Assembly: GCA_036924285.1 (NCBI GenBank)
Contig: JAYKYS010000004.1
Coordinates: 21,980,001 to 22,044,000, forward strand
Length of the DNA: 64,000 nucleotides
Source: Asterella californica
Taxonomy: Eukaryota; Streptophyta; Marchantiopsida; Marchantiales; Aytoniaceae
Reading direction: 5' to 3'
Part shown: one piece after another, positions 20,218 to 31,750 of the stretch
Position numbering within the stretch: the stretch's first letter is position 1
Layout of the letters: each line of letters opens with the position of its first letter
Program-made: the position numbers and the translations under genes
The notes under the pieces: model-generated
Seen by the model: the letters and a program-made list of their open reading frames with translations, nothing else
Databases searched by the model: none
Told to the model about the DNA's origin: nothing

Positions 20218-20664
20218 AGATTACCCCCATCAGTTTAGCATTTCCCGTGAGTAGCAGCTGAATAGGCCAAGTTGATGCCTTTCAAGAACCCAAACCTCAC
20301 GCTGCAAGGGGCTTATCCTTCATACAAACGGAGTTTCTGCCGTGCGTCAGATGGATCCTTGTTTCGCCTTGCTCACTGTTTGAAGCACTGATCAGAATGA
20401 GCCCAAAATCAGCTCCCCTAAACTACATATCGTGATGATGAAGCGTTCCTGCTCCCAGAAAGAATGGGCTTCACCTGGGAAATTGCTGACATCTTGGAAC
20501 AAAACCTCTAACGATATGTAGACAAGCTTGAAGCACAGCAACGAGCCAAAGAAAAATTTCCCTTGAGGCATGAACCAGGCCGTAGCCGTTGATCAATATG
20601 CTGGTATCCAGAGCACACAGCTACGTTTTCTGCTGCTGTCTTCTGCTAGATGGCCATACTTAAA

Positions 20665-20957
20665 GTACACGAGGAAGGTGTTTAACGTAAGCCAAGCTCT
20701 TTCTTTCGTACGTTTTTTAGGGGGAAAAGAGAACTAGTCGAATTTGAAACGACTGGAAAACAGGGGCCAAACAAAGAGATAAGAGAACCAAATAGCTCAC
20801 ATGACGTCTCTGTACAGGAGGAAGGTGTTTAATGTAAGCCAAGCTTTCTATGTCTGCACTTAGATCTGTATTTACAGGAAAAAGAAAACTTAGTCGACTT
20901 TGAAATGACCTGGAAGACAGGGTCCAAAGGAATCAAATACCTCAAATGGCGTCTATG
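20665..20957. repeat. Tandem duplication, about 2 x 147 bp
   Basis: Both units share GAGGAAGGTGTTTAA, GTAAGCCAAGCT, an ACTAGTCGA/CTTAGTCGA block and CAGGG(G/T)CCAAA. The first starts about 20665 and the second about 20812. Lies in the 3' flank of the F-box gene. Confidence 0.65.
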
Positions 20958-21446
20958 GAGAATTTCTTTGTCGAGCGACTCCTCGTATACTGGTACAACC
21001 AATCCTAGAACACAAAAGAAGTCCGTTGCACCTACTCTGTTACCCTCCTAGCGCTACACTGCAAATTCCGCCTTCAACGTACAACCTGTTAGACTAGAAT
21101 CAACAAGTTGCTGACCCGACGTGCGATTTGGGAACTGGAATGAGTTGCTGGGGGCTTTACCTCCTGCAATGATGGTTTATCTCAACGAAAACTACAAAGG
21201 GAACAATGCAGGGGATCCTTGCACGGTCGCAAGAGCAGACACCTCATTTACACTCATGGCTCTGCTTACGAGACTGAACCACCGCAGTACCCAAAATATT
21301 GCGCATTTTTCCTACCTTTCTGCTTAATTTGAGACCATCAAACCCCCGTCAGTCAGGTTGGAGCTACCAGTCGTGAATTATTCAATCAGTTTCTGACCTT
21401 CTGGTTACTACCTCGAAGCTGCTTCGTTCTCGCCAGCAAACTGGAG
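20958..21446. other. 3' flank of F-box gene
   Basis: No separate gene seen. Probably includes the 3' UTR of the minus-strand gene ending at 21447. Confidence 0.4.
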
Positions 21447-23453
21447 TCACCGATGATAAAGCCCGAAATCTAAAAACACGCCAGTATCTCCTTCGCCATC
21501 GAGTCTATTGCGTGACTGGAAATCCAAAACTCTAGCGTCGCCATACGTTCCAAGCGACCGTTGTCCCCTAGAGGGCAACGAATTTGGAGACGGCCATGGA
21601 CGTAACCCCTGGCCACTGTACACCACACCATCCATATACGGATCCATACCGACGAATCCCCCAACCTCGTCTCGGTTATCACCAGAAATGAAATCGTGCC
21701 CGCCTACAGCCTGAGTACCGGTGAAACCCGTAGCGGAGTTCCCGCGCATACCTCCGCGAAAACCATAGTTTCTGAATCCAGCTCCACCGTCTGAACCGAA
21801 ACCACCAAAACCACCCCGTGAGCCCCCTTCCATACGTGCAAAGTAATCCATTCCTCCAAAATCCGGTGCATAGGGCGGAGCTCGCAGAATAGTTCCGGGA
21901 GGAAAGACATCGTTCCGGAAGTACCTCTCCGCTTCTCTCCTCTCTTCCTCTCTTCTCCTCCTGTGCTCCCAGTCGCGAACGAAAGCGTTTTTCCATCCAC
22001 GACCACCAGGAGCCCTTTCACCACCAGCGCCAAATTCCTTTCGGTACTGCTGCTTCCAAACTTCCTCATTCGCTGTAAGAAACCTAAGCTCCGAGGATAC
22101 GCATGCAAGACTCGCCAACGCGACTGCTGGAAGTGACTCCAGGACTTTTATCTTTAGCTCTGTCGGAAGCCTGAGAAGGGAGGGAGGTGGGGGAAGGCCA
22201 GCTTTCTCACATATCACTGAAAGCAATGGAAGGGACAGTGAGTCTTTAACGTCCTTCCAGAGCTCAAAAATGTTACGAAATACAGGTTTTTCCTTCTCGA
22301 GACCCACAGCCCTAGGAGCTTCACTGGAATCTGCAATCTCACTCTGAGTCCTTTCCACCGGTTCTTCATTCATGTCTTCCACAACTGTATCCTTTTCTTT
22401 GCTGCATTCGTGACCGTTTGTACGCAGTACAGCATCCTCAAGCAAAAATTTCTTGACAGACAAACTCAAACGATGAACAGTACCACCAGTGACAGCCCCA
22501 TAAACCACGACGGCATTACCAACTATCTGGCAGCGAAGAAGCGCTTCCTCTCCCTGGGCTCTACCAGATTCTGAGTTATTGGATATTATTAGCTCCGGGA
22601 GCGAATAGACGAGGTTAACGTGCCCCCCACAGCTCCAACCAGCTGGGAGTTCATGCCCTTCTGATGCAGGATCAACCCTCACGAATCCTGTCTCCAACAT
22701 CACTGCGTGAACAGCAAGGACAAGATATGAAGACGCCTGCCGAACATTCCCTTTCTCTGAACACAAAACTCGCTGAAGGAGATCTGGGACGGGCAGACGT
22801 CGTCCACTGAATGAATAAAAACCTGCTCCACCAGTCACGGCTTCTAAGTCTATATTCCCGGTGGAGCTCTGGACATTCTGCGCACTGTCAACTGGCAACG
22901 AAGTTACTGAGCGATCAGACGGTGTCCCAGCGTGAGAACACTCCCGATTTTCTGTAGGTTGTTCAACGGGTATCGGCATCGGCTGGGCCAAAGTTGCTCT
23001 TCTGGTGGCGGCCGAAGCACATAACTCGCGCAGACTCGACTTATCGACCGCTCTATTCGTAGATACTGGTGAACTAGTGCTCGTTCCCGTTCCTGAGGAA
23101 GAACCACTCACTCCCCCCGAGCCCAAAGTTTCTCTTGACGGCCTCAACGCTTGAGCAATTACCCCAGACTGTTGAGAAGAAGTTGCAGCCGGAACGGGTA
23201 CAGAACCGCCACCTGACTCAACAAGATAGAACAAAAGATCTCCGCTCGTGACACCGAAAGACGATAGAAGAGCAGCACCTGGTCCATCAATTGCGTCTTT
23301 CTTATTGAGAGACAGACTGAAAGACAGAGGAGACAATGAAATCAGGGGTGCCAAAGTATCTTTCAAACCCTGTAAAGAGCACAGGAGAGGAACTTGAACT
23401 CTGACCGTGGGACCCCCTGTCGCTGCCCTCACACGCAATTTCATGCTCGCCAT
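21447..23453 (-). CDS. SKIP22: SKIP22-like F-box protein (ubiquitin-like + PI31-like + F-box)
   Basis: 668 aa, intronless. Residues 4-80 form a ubiquitin-like domain (MKLRVRA...; SLSLNKKDAI; SFGVTSGDLLFYL), matching the N-terminus of plant SKIP22. Residues about 215-345 (VLAVHAVMLETGFV, LVYSLPELI, VVVYGAVTGGTV) plus 390-420 correspond to its PI31-like region. The F-box is at about 424-470 (LLRLPTELKIKVLESLPAVALASLACVS shortened here to the core LPTELKIKVL). A charged helix (HRRRREEERREAERYF, about 498-512) and a long Gly/Arg/Phe-rich tail (533-620) follow; the tail is longer than in the Arabidopsis protein. Expected role: substrate adaptor of a nuclear/cytosolic SCF ubiquitin ligase through SKP1. 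The substrate is not predictable. The ATG at 23453 was taken; MKL at 23444 is an alternative start. Confidence 0.9.
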   Translation of the reverse strand: MASMKLRVRAATGGPTVRVQVPLLCSLQGLKDTLAPLISLSPLSFSLSLNKKDAIDGPGAALLSSFGVTSGDLLFYLVESGGGSVPVPAATSSQQSGVIAQALRPSRETLGSGGVSGSSSGTGTSTSSPVSTNRAVDKSSLRELCASAATRRATLAQPMPIPVEQPTENRECSHAGTPSDRSVTSLPVDSAQNVQSSTGNIDLEAVTGGAGFYSFSGRRLPVPDLLQRVLCSEKGNVRQASSYLVLAVHAVMLETGFVRVDPASEGHELPAGWSCGGHVNLVYSLPELIISNNSESGRAQGEEALLRCQIVGNAVVVYGAVTGGTVHRLSLSVKKFLLEDAVLRTNGHECSKEKDTVVEDMNEEPVERTQSEIADSSEAPRAVGLEKEKPVFRNIFELWKDVKDSLSLPLLSVICEKAGLPPPPSLLRLPTELKIKVLESLPAVALASLACVSSELRFLTANEEVWKQQYRKEFGAGGERAPGGRGWKNAFVRDWEHRRRREEERREAERYFRNDVFPPGTILRAPPYAPDFGGMDYFARMEGGSRGGFGGFGSDGGAGFRNYGFRGGMRGNSATGFTGTQAVGGHDFISGDNRDEVGGFVGMDPYMDGVVYSGQGLRPWPSPNSLPSRGQRSLGTYGDARVLDFQSRNRLDGEGDTGVFLDFGLYHR

Positions 23454-26400
23454 ATCCTAGTCAGAACGTAACCAGGTCCCAATTTCCAGGATCCTTGGGA
23501 CGCAGAAACATCCGCTTGGGCAAACGCAGGAGAACTGAAAAGATCAGAACGCTTAAAACGCTGGAGAACGTTCTAGAAAAGTAGAGAGGGCAAGTAACCT
23601 ATATCAGGAGCAACAGAGCCACTGATTAGCTTTCTGCTCGAGATACAAACCAAGCAGCTATGTTAACAAGAAGCACAAGAAGGAACAAGAAACTACTAGC
23701 GGATTGTGACAGCCAAGCAACGCATGCGAAAGATCATGAACGAAAGATGTATGCTGTACCTATATGCCAGAAGGATATGCTCTCACACAAATCAGGAAGA
23801 AAGACCGAAACAGCAAACGCAAGAAAAAAGCCTGCAACAAAAACACGCGACGAACAGTCCAACAGAAACACAAAGAATTGCACAGCCACAGGATGCACCA
23901 GAACTCCAGTACTAAGTTACGCGGCACTAAACCGACCGACGCGGGAACATTAAAGACGAAAATGAAAAACCCCGGCGTACGTTACATCAAACGGTGACGA
24001 GCGTTACAGGACTGTCCTAATGACCTATGCCTTTTACACCGTGAAATCATCAGTTTCGTGGGATGTTACGAACCGAAGGACTATATTCGCTGCAGTACGA
24101 GAAGCAGGAAAGTCGTGACGTAAAGGCGCAAGGTAAGGCAAGCAAGCAGCAGAAAACGAGCGGCCTAACAGGACCGCGCGATGGTAGTCAAAGAAGGCAG
24201 CAATACAAGCACGGAGACGGCGCCAGCCAACGAAGGCAATCCCGGCTATCAGACGAAAGAACAACCACACATAGACCTTTCTCTGCTTTCACAAGATTGT
24301 GCAAGATTCTCGCTCCTTCATCTTCCTCACCATCCGAAACCTAGATCTCACATTCGCCTGGCTCTTGGACCCAAACGGTGCGTGCGTGGATGGGAAGGTC
24401 CATAGAGAAAAGTAACGGGCCTACCGGTATGCAGGACCCGCCACCCGTCCACGGAGCCTGTTGAGTCACGCTCTTGCCTAATTGTATGGAACGTGGAGGG
24501 TTCACAATGAATACAGGTGTGCAACTGAGACAGTGACTTGTGTATAATTTACCCGAATTGGTACGTGTGAACGTTTCACGAGGATGGATCATCACCCGCG
24601 AAGCAACTGCAATGGACAGTCAGCCCGTATCGCGGGCCACGTGTTGACTTGCTTTTAGCACAGGTGGGCAGAATCTGCCAAATAGAAGCAGGAGAAGTCG
24701 CCACGTTTTGCATGCCCGTCCGACGAGCACTCGTATCCCACAGCCCGTCTTGATCCCGATTCCCGTCTACTTTCTAGTTCTAATAGTGTGATACAAGGTT
24801 CGCCAACAGGGCAAACACTACTTCATATAACGGAACAACAGTTTCTAAACTGACCAGTTGAAAATTCCGTCTCTGCCGTTAGACCGAATGTTTGAAGCTG
24901 ATCAGAATTACGCCACTCAAACTATTTAAGATCGCTCTTTTGTGTTCATACGTGAAATACGATCATGGCACCCACGAGAGCATGTATAAGATGAAATGCA
25001 AAAAGTATTTCCAACAATACGAAACTCAGATCAGAACGGAAGATGAGTTCACAGGGCGTCGAACAGAAACTTTTGAAACAAGACTAGATGCGAGACATCT
25101 TGCTTTCCAAAACTGAAATCCAATATCTCACGCTTTTCAACTAAGAATTATCTGATCTTGGAACTATCACAAGCGCTATGCATATACATTATAAATGAAA
25201 AGGCGTGTGTAGAATATTTCACCATGTTCAAAAACATCTCAGACTGTCAAAACATCTCAGACTGTCAAAACATGTGAGTTATGCTTAGGGGGAAGACGGT
25301 AAACTAGACAGTCCCTCTAGCTAGTTCCTTTCCATGATATGGTTTCCTGATCCTAAACCCGACACAGAAATCCTTGTCACCCCCCTCCTGCCAGTGACGG
25401 CAACTTCCACGCCCTCCACGAAAATCAATCACCACTCCGAACCAGTCAACGCTGGGCAATCATGTTTTGAACCTGTGTAGCACTAGCCTTTGCTCTGTCA
25501 AGTCGAAGGCCGCGTAAGTGCTTGAAAGAATCCCTTAGAGAGTTAGAGATAAATCCTTCACCTCGACCAACATAAGCCACAGTGAAAGATTCAAGCTTTC
25601 ACTGTTGAGCGGTAATGAAAGCTGCCCGAGCGAACGAGTACCACGTTCTAACAAATGACGGACAATGTAAGGCCACAACATTACATTAAGAGTATCGGTA
25701 GAAGTGAAACACCAGACATACGATTATTGCTGAACTTACTGGAAGGGACAAGAACGTGGGGGAGCAAAAAAACACCATCACTTGTATGAGAATCGTCAAT
25801 TCCGTTACAGCGTATAGAGCTCAAATCAATGATATCTTCAAACGTCTCTACGAACCAAGTACGGATACCTTTGCATTTACGAGGACTGAAGTAGGTCTTC
25901 TCTTTTTCTGGAGAGGAATGATCCTCACACATACAATGGCAATACGTTCTAGATTCTATACAGATTTCGACATCTTGAATGACTGGTGACTCCGTAAGTA
26001 GCTCCAGTTTTGCTCCTGAAACGTCAGTGGAGATGTGACTCATTCATGATATAAGGTCCCAAGTACGGACTCAGGAGGTAAACCTCTGAGGGTAATATCT
26101 AAGCAGGCAGAAACCAGTCTGTACATAAGACGAAACCAAGGAGGAAGTGTCCTTCAGGTCTTTCTTCTCTATTTGCGTATTTTCTTGGATGCATCGAGCA
26201 AGCCTTTATTGAAAAAATATTCTGATTCAACACATTAACGAACTGGTTTATGGTACATGAAATGAGAAAGAAATATTCAAGGACGAGGTATTTGAAAAAG
26301 CTCTGGACCACAAATGATTGTACTCCAACCTCATCGTTGCTTCACCTTAAGTGGGCATCGTAGACTCAGACCCTGGCGTTGCTGTCACTGCTGTCCCAGT

Positions 26401-26686
26401 TCTGGTAGAGCAAGGCGGCTGCTGCTCGCGCTGCAGCAGACGAACTATATTTCTTCCTCAGCGACGCTAATAAGGCATCATGGGATTCCTGTGGAGTTGA
26501 GTACGTTGATCCTGATCAGTACATGCATTCTGAAGGAACAAAAGTCAAGTTCAAACTATCTTTCAACTACACAACATATTGAACTCCAAATAGTCGGTCA
26601 CTTGTAACCATTTTCTATTGTAGAACTTCTTTGAAGAAATTCAGGACTCGCTCAAAGCTCGCGGAGCCATGTCACCACCAACAAAT
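23454..26686. other. Intergenic region between F-box gene and PG-binding gene
   Basis: Holds the F-box gene's presumed promoter/5' UTR (first few hundred bases) and, at the right, the 3' UTR of the next gene. Frames at 25681-26043 (-), 26314-26607 (+) and several near 23660-24600 lack domains or splice partners. AAAACATCTCAGACTGTC is duplicated at about 25230-25267. Nothing else recognised. Confidence 0.4.
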
Positions 26687-29600
26687 CTACCTAAGCTGTA
26701 AAGCGTCTCTAACATAGAAGCAGAAATTTACCACCGTTGAAATGGTGTTAGGACCTACGTGTTCTTAGTACTCGGACAAAGTCTGAGTACCAGGGTAAGA
26801 TAAGATCCACGACAACTTAGCAGAAGGAAGGATCAGATGTGCTGCCCGGCAAATAATATCGAGGACCGAAACCACCAGTCTTGTCTTTTGATCCAGCCTT
26901 GCTAAAGGTGGAGAAAAGTAGTGTAGACGCTTACCTTGAGCACACGCACCTCCTCTTCAAGAGACGCGGCAGCTTCTTTCTGTAAAGACACAAAGAATGA
27001 ACAAGCAAGGATTCAGACCTCCAGAGCGGTCAAAGATCACCGGCTCCTGAATCTGGTTCTGAGCGGACATGCTTTGAGTCTGGCATGCCATGTATGATCA
27101 ACAAGTACTCAAGTTCCGAGATCGATGAAGAAGAAGCTCTAATCTGCAGGAACGCTTCGGAACGGGATAAACAATCTGAGCTTACGTCAACAAAAGCCCT
27201 ATAGTCCGCTTTCTGCCATAAGTTACCTGACGGCTAATTTTTACTTCTAGCTCTAAGCTTCGCATCCTCTCTTCAGCAAGAGCACGCATGGCAGCCGTAC
27301 GAGTTTGCTCCGCTGCCTCAACTGCTCGGTGCAGATTGTCAACACGTCTCCTTATGTCCGCCTGCACAACAATAGAAATATGCTTCAGTCGGTGATTTAT
27401 CTTCTATCGCACGACTCTATCACAAAGCTGCAGTTGTTAGCAGTGTAAGCGCCACACTTAACATCGAGAAACCTATAAGACCTCAAAAACAGATACAGCA
27501 ATGTAGTTGACACAGGCACACCGGCAGAATCCAAGAGGAAAGGTAAGACCAGCGGGACTCAAGTTCGCTGAACGCTTCTGAAGGAGGAGATAACCATTCC
27601 CTATCGGTAACCAGTTACAAAGAGGCATTCAGTCAACGGGAAAAAAAGGGTTATTCTGGTCTAAATCTGGTCTCCCAGAAGTACGATGAGAAGTTAAGGT
27701 GAGACCACTTACATCATCCTCATCATGCCACTTGCTCAAATCACTGTCGTCTATCGAACCCCTTTCCACTTTGTTAAATCTTAACGACGGATTTCCTTCC
27801 GAAAAAACCCTCTCGGAAGTCTTCATTCTAACAGTTGCATTACCACGCCTTACAGTCCTACGAAAAGCAGGCTTTTGTGAGGTGTTTCTATCTTTATCAG
27901 GAAATATGCTTGAAAAGAAGTTGCCCATCAGAGCTGACCAACTAGGATTCGGCGAATCGCAAGAACCGTCCCTGATCGGACGACTTGGCTCCCGGCCGGT
28001 CAGCTTCGATGTCGTATCATTATGTGACAGAAGATTGTATTTTCTTGGTGGGTCTGCTTCAAGTTTTACATATCGATCAAACCCGTAAACCGCCTTTCCC
28101 TGATCCACCTCGGGGCCTGATCGGTATGACTGCTCAACTTGGGACATATGGGAAGCTTTGTTCCACCCAGCGGAACGAGAAGTGTCATCCGCACTACTCT
28201 GAGCCAGAACATCTAACCCTGAGCTCATACCCGATAGTGTTTTAGCGTTACTGGGACCGTCACCACGAAGCACTTGCCCATCAAAGAGAACTAGCCGATC
28301 AAGAAGATTATTACTGTCTTCCTGCTGATTCATAGTTGATGAAAGCGTACGATTTCGCGGCTTTCTCACATATCCTTCATGTTCAGAGGCCTTGAGTGCC
28401 CCGTGTAACCGACCAGAATGTGCCCGTAATGCCTTTCTAGTCGACTCGCGTAGACTCACATCATTCCGCCAACTCATGACTCTCCTCCGAACTGACTGAC
28501 CTTGTCGCCTGCCAAATAATGTAAGCCACACTTTCCCTACACTCGACAGGACGACAATACCTAAGAGAATAATCCCTACCCGTCCTGAAACTGAGGCCAT
28601 CTGAGGTGCAGATGACACAGACGCAATCAGCTCTGCATTGCAAGACACAAGAGAACATATCAGGTGTCGGTTTTATCAGACAGGCTGAAAAGTGTTTCAC
28701 TGAGAAGAACGCTATAATCTAACCAAACTTTCAAGAATAAGTAGTGAAGCCCAAATTCCACACAGAATAATATGGATCATCATTTCTGTGATACCTGGAA
28801 GCGTTTTCGAATACCAAAGCTGGACTGCTTCACGAGCGTAACGCCCACCTTGCTCCACCTTGCCAGAGATACTTTTGGCAAGGGGCCAAGTCTCAGAAAG
28901 GTGTGGCCGTGACGACTTCATCGGTCCTTTTAGACCAGATTTCTAAGAAAAAAACCGAACAACGAGAGAGCAGGTCTGAGAACACAGCACTACAATAAAA
29001 TAAAATTTTGAAATCATAAAGAGTGGCAGCACTTATATGTTATGTCTATTATCAATTAGAAGAGACAAATTACTGCAAGCAAAACTTCCCGCCAAAACCT
29101 ACGAATTAGATAATGCGGAAAACGGTACTTCTTACTTCAACCGAGTCCACTCGATACGATTCCGGTTGAAGATGCTTTCGCAAGGCTTGCTGAGAGTGGA
29201 ATCCCCAAACACCAGAACTTGGTAACCCATGAGCAGTATGGAACTCTTGCAAAGCCCTTGTTGTTTCTGGACCAAAATACCTGTTGCCAACCCCAGGTGT
29301 ATACGACTGATCATGTGCTACAGTACCAGCCTCCTTACTTGACCGACAAGGTGCATGACACTCAAAAGTTTTCTAAGAGGTCTAGTATTACGCACAATAT
29401 ACTGGCGTACACCAAAAAGAACTCCACTTAAAACAGGTTCTGAACGTGCGGCTATAGTGAGAGAGATTTTCAACGGAAGGACCAGCCAAACCTAAGCACA
29501 CCACGACGGAAAACAACATAACAAGAGACTAAACTATATACGTGAGCCCACAATATGCGATCCAAATTCCTTACCCCGTTAGAGAAAGTCCCGGAAGATG

Positions 29601-30778
29601 TCCCAGCCAGAAAAGGGCTCTCTGAGATCACAATCCAAGTCCCACGGAAACACTTGTCAGCTGACTACAGACAGAAAGCATCGGAGGAAACTTGGTGGTA
29701 AAGTCCTGTACACACCGACGTCCATACACAAACATGGCGCGGTCTAGCATACACGCCCTAAAAATGTCGTTCGTACATGTAACTCTTAGCAACATACTTG
29801 AAGAAGGTATGCGAAGTACTGTAGGTCCGCGAAGTATTGTAATCCACTGAACTGAATCCTTACAAGATATGGCGGGACAACTAAACAGCATTAACAGTGC
29901 ACGAGTATCTGCACACTACCGCAACTTCCTCTTCCTAAGCTAACGCATAATCTCTGTGGGGATGCTGAACATGCAGAGCTTCAAGCAATCACCTGCAAGT
30001 TTAGAACTTGCGGGCCCGAGTCTCCTTCTTGCAAGTCTCCAGAAAACCGTAGTTCCTCAATTTTCATGAGTTCACTTCTAGGAATATTCAAAATTGGCTG
30101 CCTTGTAATCGGCTTCCGTCTGTCTACTGCATTCAGGTCAGTTGTTTGATCCCATGGCCCCGTACTTCTATCCGGCATTTTCCCTTCCACGCTTTCCTCC
30201 CCGTCTGCTTCAATACACTGCACACTGCGCCCGTCCGTAGCTCGACTAACTGCAGCATTCTGTGGCACTTTTCCCGAGCGCTTATCGGGACCTGGCCAGC
30301 TGTGTTCTTCAGCTAGGGACCTCCCTGTACTACTATGGTCTCTGCGCAACCCTACTTCACTGGCATGTCCATCTCTATATCCTCTGTAACGTTCCCGATT
30401 TTCGTCACTATTAAAATCGCTAAATCCTTGCCTGCCGTCTGCACCGGGAAGCCGTCTCTCTGAACCTCTTCCAGGATCCTCCCTTCTATTTGCGGTTTCA
30501 TGGCTCTTCCCGTAAACGCATGGCACACTACCGACAAATATCAGCTTGTGTGATTCTTTTCGAAGTCTTCTACGTCCAGCTCTCTCACACCCTCTTCCAC
30601 CAAAGTACCTCTTGGACGTGCTGTTTTTCAAAGAATTGGCAAGAGGTTGTTCCAAAGAGCGAGGCTGTCTCCAAGACGCTGGCCCATGGCCAGAAGAAGA
30701 ACTAGCAGAACAAGAAGAACAAGACAGCTGTGAAAGAGAGCAGCCCCCCGTGGGAACCACTATAGTTTGGCCGTCCAT
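26687..30778 (-). CDS. Multi-exon protein: transit-like N-terminus, peptidoglycan-binding domain, membrane segment, coiled coil
   Basis: Proposed exons (all phases agree): 30778-29993, 29306-29136, 28942-28795, 28632-27713, 27361-27227, 26979-26935, 26695-26687 (TAG); about 737 aa. Donors include CAG|GTATCA, GAT|GTAAGT and CAG|GTAACT. The N-terminus is Ser- then Arg-rich, like a plastid transit peptide. The peptidoglycan-binding fold begins at the end of exon 1 (EGDSGPQVLNLQ) and continues in exon 2 (GNRYFGPETTRALQEFHTAHGLP...GVWGFHSQQALRKHL trimmed here to its core RYFGPETTRALQEF). A few residues are missing at the junction, so a microexon may lie in 29307-29992. A single membrane helix sits at about 387-408 (VGIILLGIVVLSSVGKVW), followed by basic residues. 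Residues about 676-735 are a coiled coil. No named orthologue recognised. Plastid pTAC5 shares the domain type but not the layout. Plastid-envelope or division-related function is speculation. Confidence 0.7.
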
Positions 30779-31750
30779 AGGGTGCACATCCTTCTCACGC
30801 AAGAGCGGGTAGTAAAGTAATCTGCAAATATCGACCCGAGTAAAAAACGATTTAGCCGGCGAGCGCACAGCTGAACACAAAACGCACAAGAGAACGCTCT
30901 CTCCCTCACAGTGGTCTCATGCAAAGGTATGCCAGAGAAAGAAACCAGCACGACTATCACATTCTTCGACCCTCCTTTATCTAACTAAAAATTGGTCCAA
31001 AACAATCAATCACTCCAGAGCAGGTCTAGACTAAAACAGAACTCTTCCCTTATGCAGCACCGTTGACTTCAGCGAGTTGTCACCGTCAGAAACATACGCA
31101 GCCACACAGACAGAGAACCACTCACCCAAGTCTCTATCATCGTATGATCACCGGATTTCATCATCTCAACCTGCCTTCCGCCAAGTGATGTAGGAAGCAT
31201 GCAGAGATATACACTTCCCTGATCCTGAAGCTGCTCTGCTACACGACTATAATCTGCGACTGATAATGTTCACTCTACTCAATCGACCCATTCCACCCTC
31301 ACTACCCCGCCTGCCTACCTACAACACAGTTGCTGAGACTAACTTTCCCCGCCGCGACGGCGCAATCCGAAAACCACTTTCTCTTTGATTCCGTCTCTCC
31401 TCCTCCCGCGGGAAACCGCACAAACACACGACTCCACTCTCAAACAGAAAAGCAATCCACACACTTCATTTCACAATCGTTACGCGCCTCGCCCCTCTGC
31501 CAAGTTTCCCATGCCATGCCATCCCTGCCTGCCTGCCTGTCCGCCTGCAAGCACCTGCCTGTGAGCGTCAATCGTCCCACCGAAGCACGACTTCTGGCAT
31601 GTCTCCTGTGCTCCTCTCCCATCCTTTCCTCCTTTCTCTTCTCTTCTCCAGCAGTCCAGCTCTGCCTTCGATTGCAGTTCCCTCGCTCCAGCTACCGTAG
31701 TACGACAAATGAAAGGGAGCGAAAAAAGAAAATGTGTAATTAATAATTAC
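30779..31750 (-). promoter_or_regulatory. Presumed 5' UTR and promoter of the PG-binding gene
   Basis: A likely 5'-UTR intron acceptor (ATATTTGCAG, about 30823) precedes an out-of-frame ATG and then the start at 30778. The 31330-31740 stretch is strongly purine-rich on the minus strand (GA tracts), as in many plant 5' leaders. The 137-codon frame on the plus strand here is Pro/Ser/Leu-rich low complexity and is not called. Confidence 0.35.

Noticed and set aside
31330..31743. 137-codon plus-strand frame
   Set aside because: Low-complexity Pro/Ser/Leu text in the pyrimidine-rich leader complement of the minus-strand gene.
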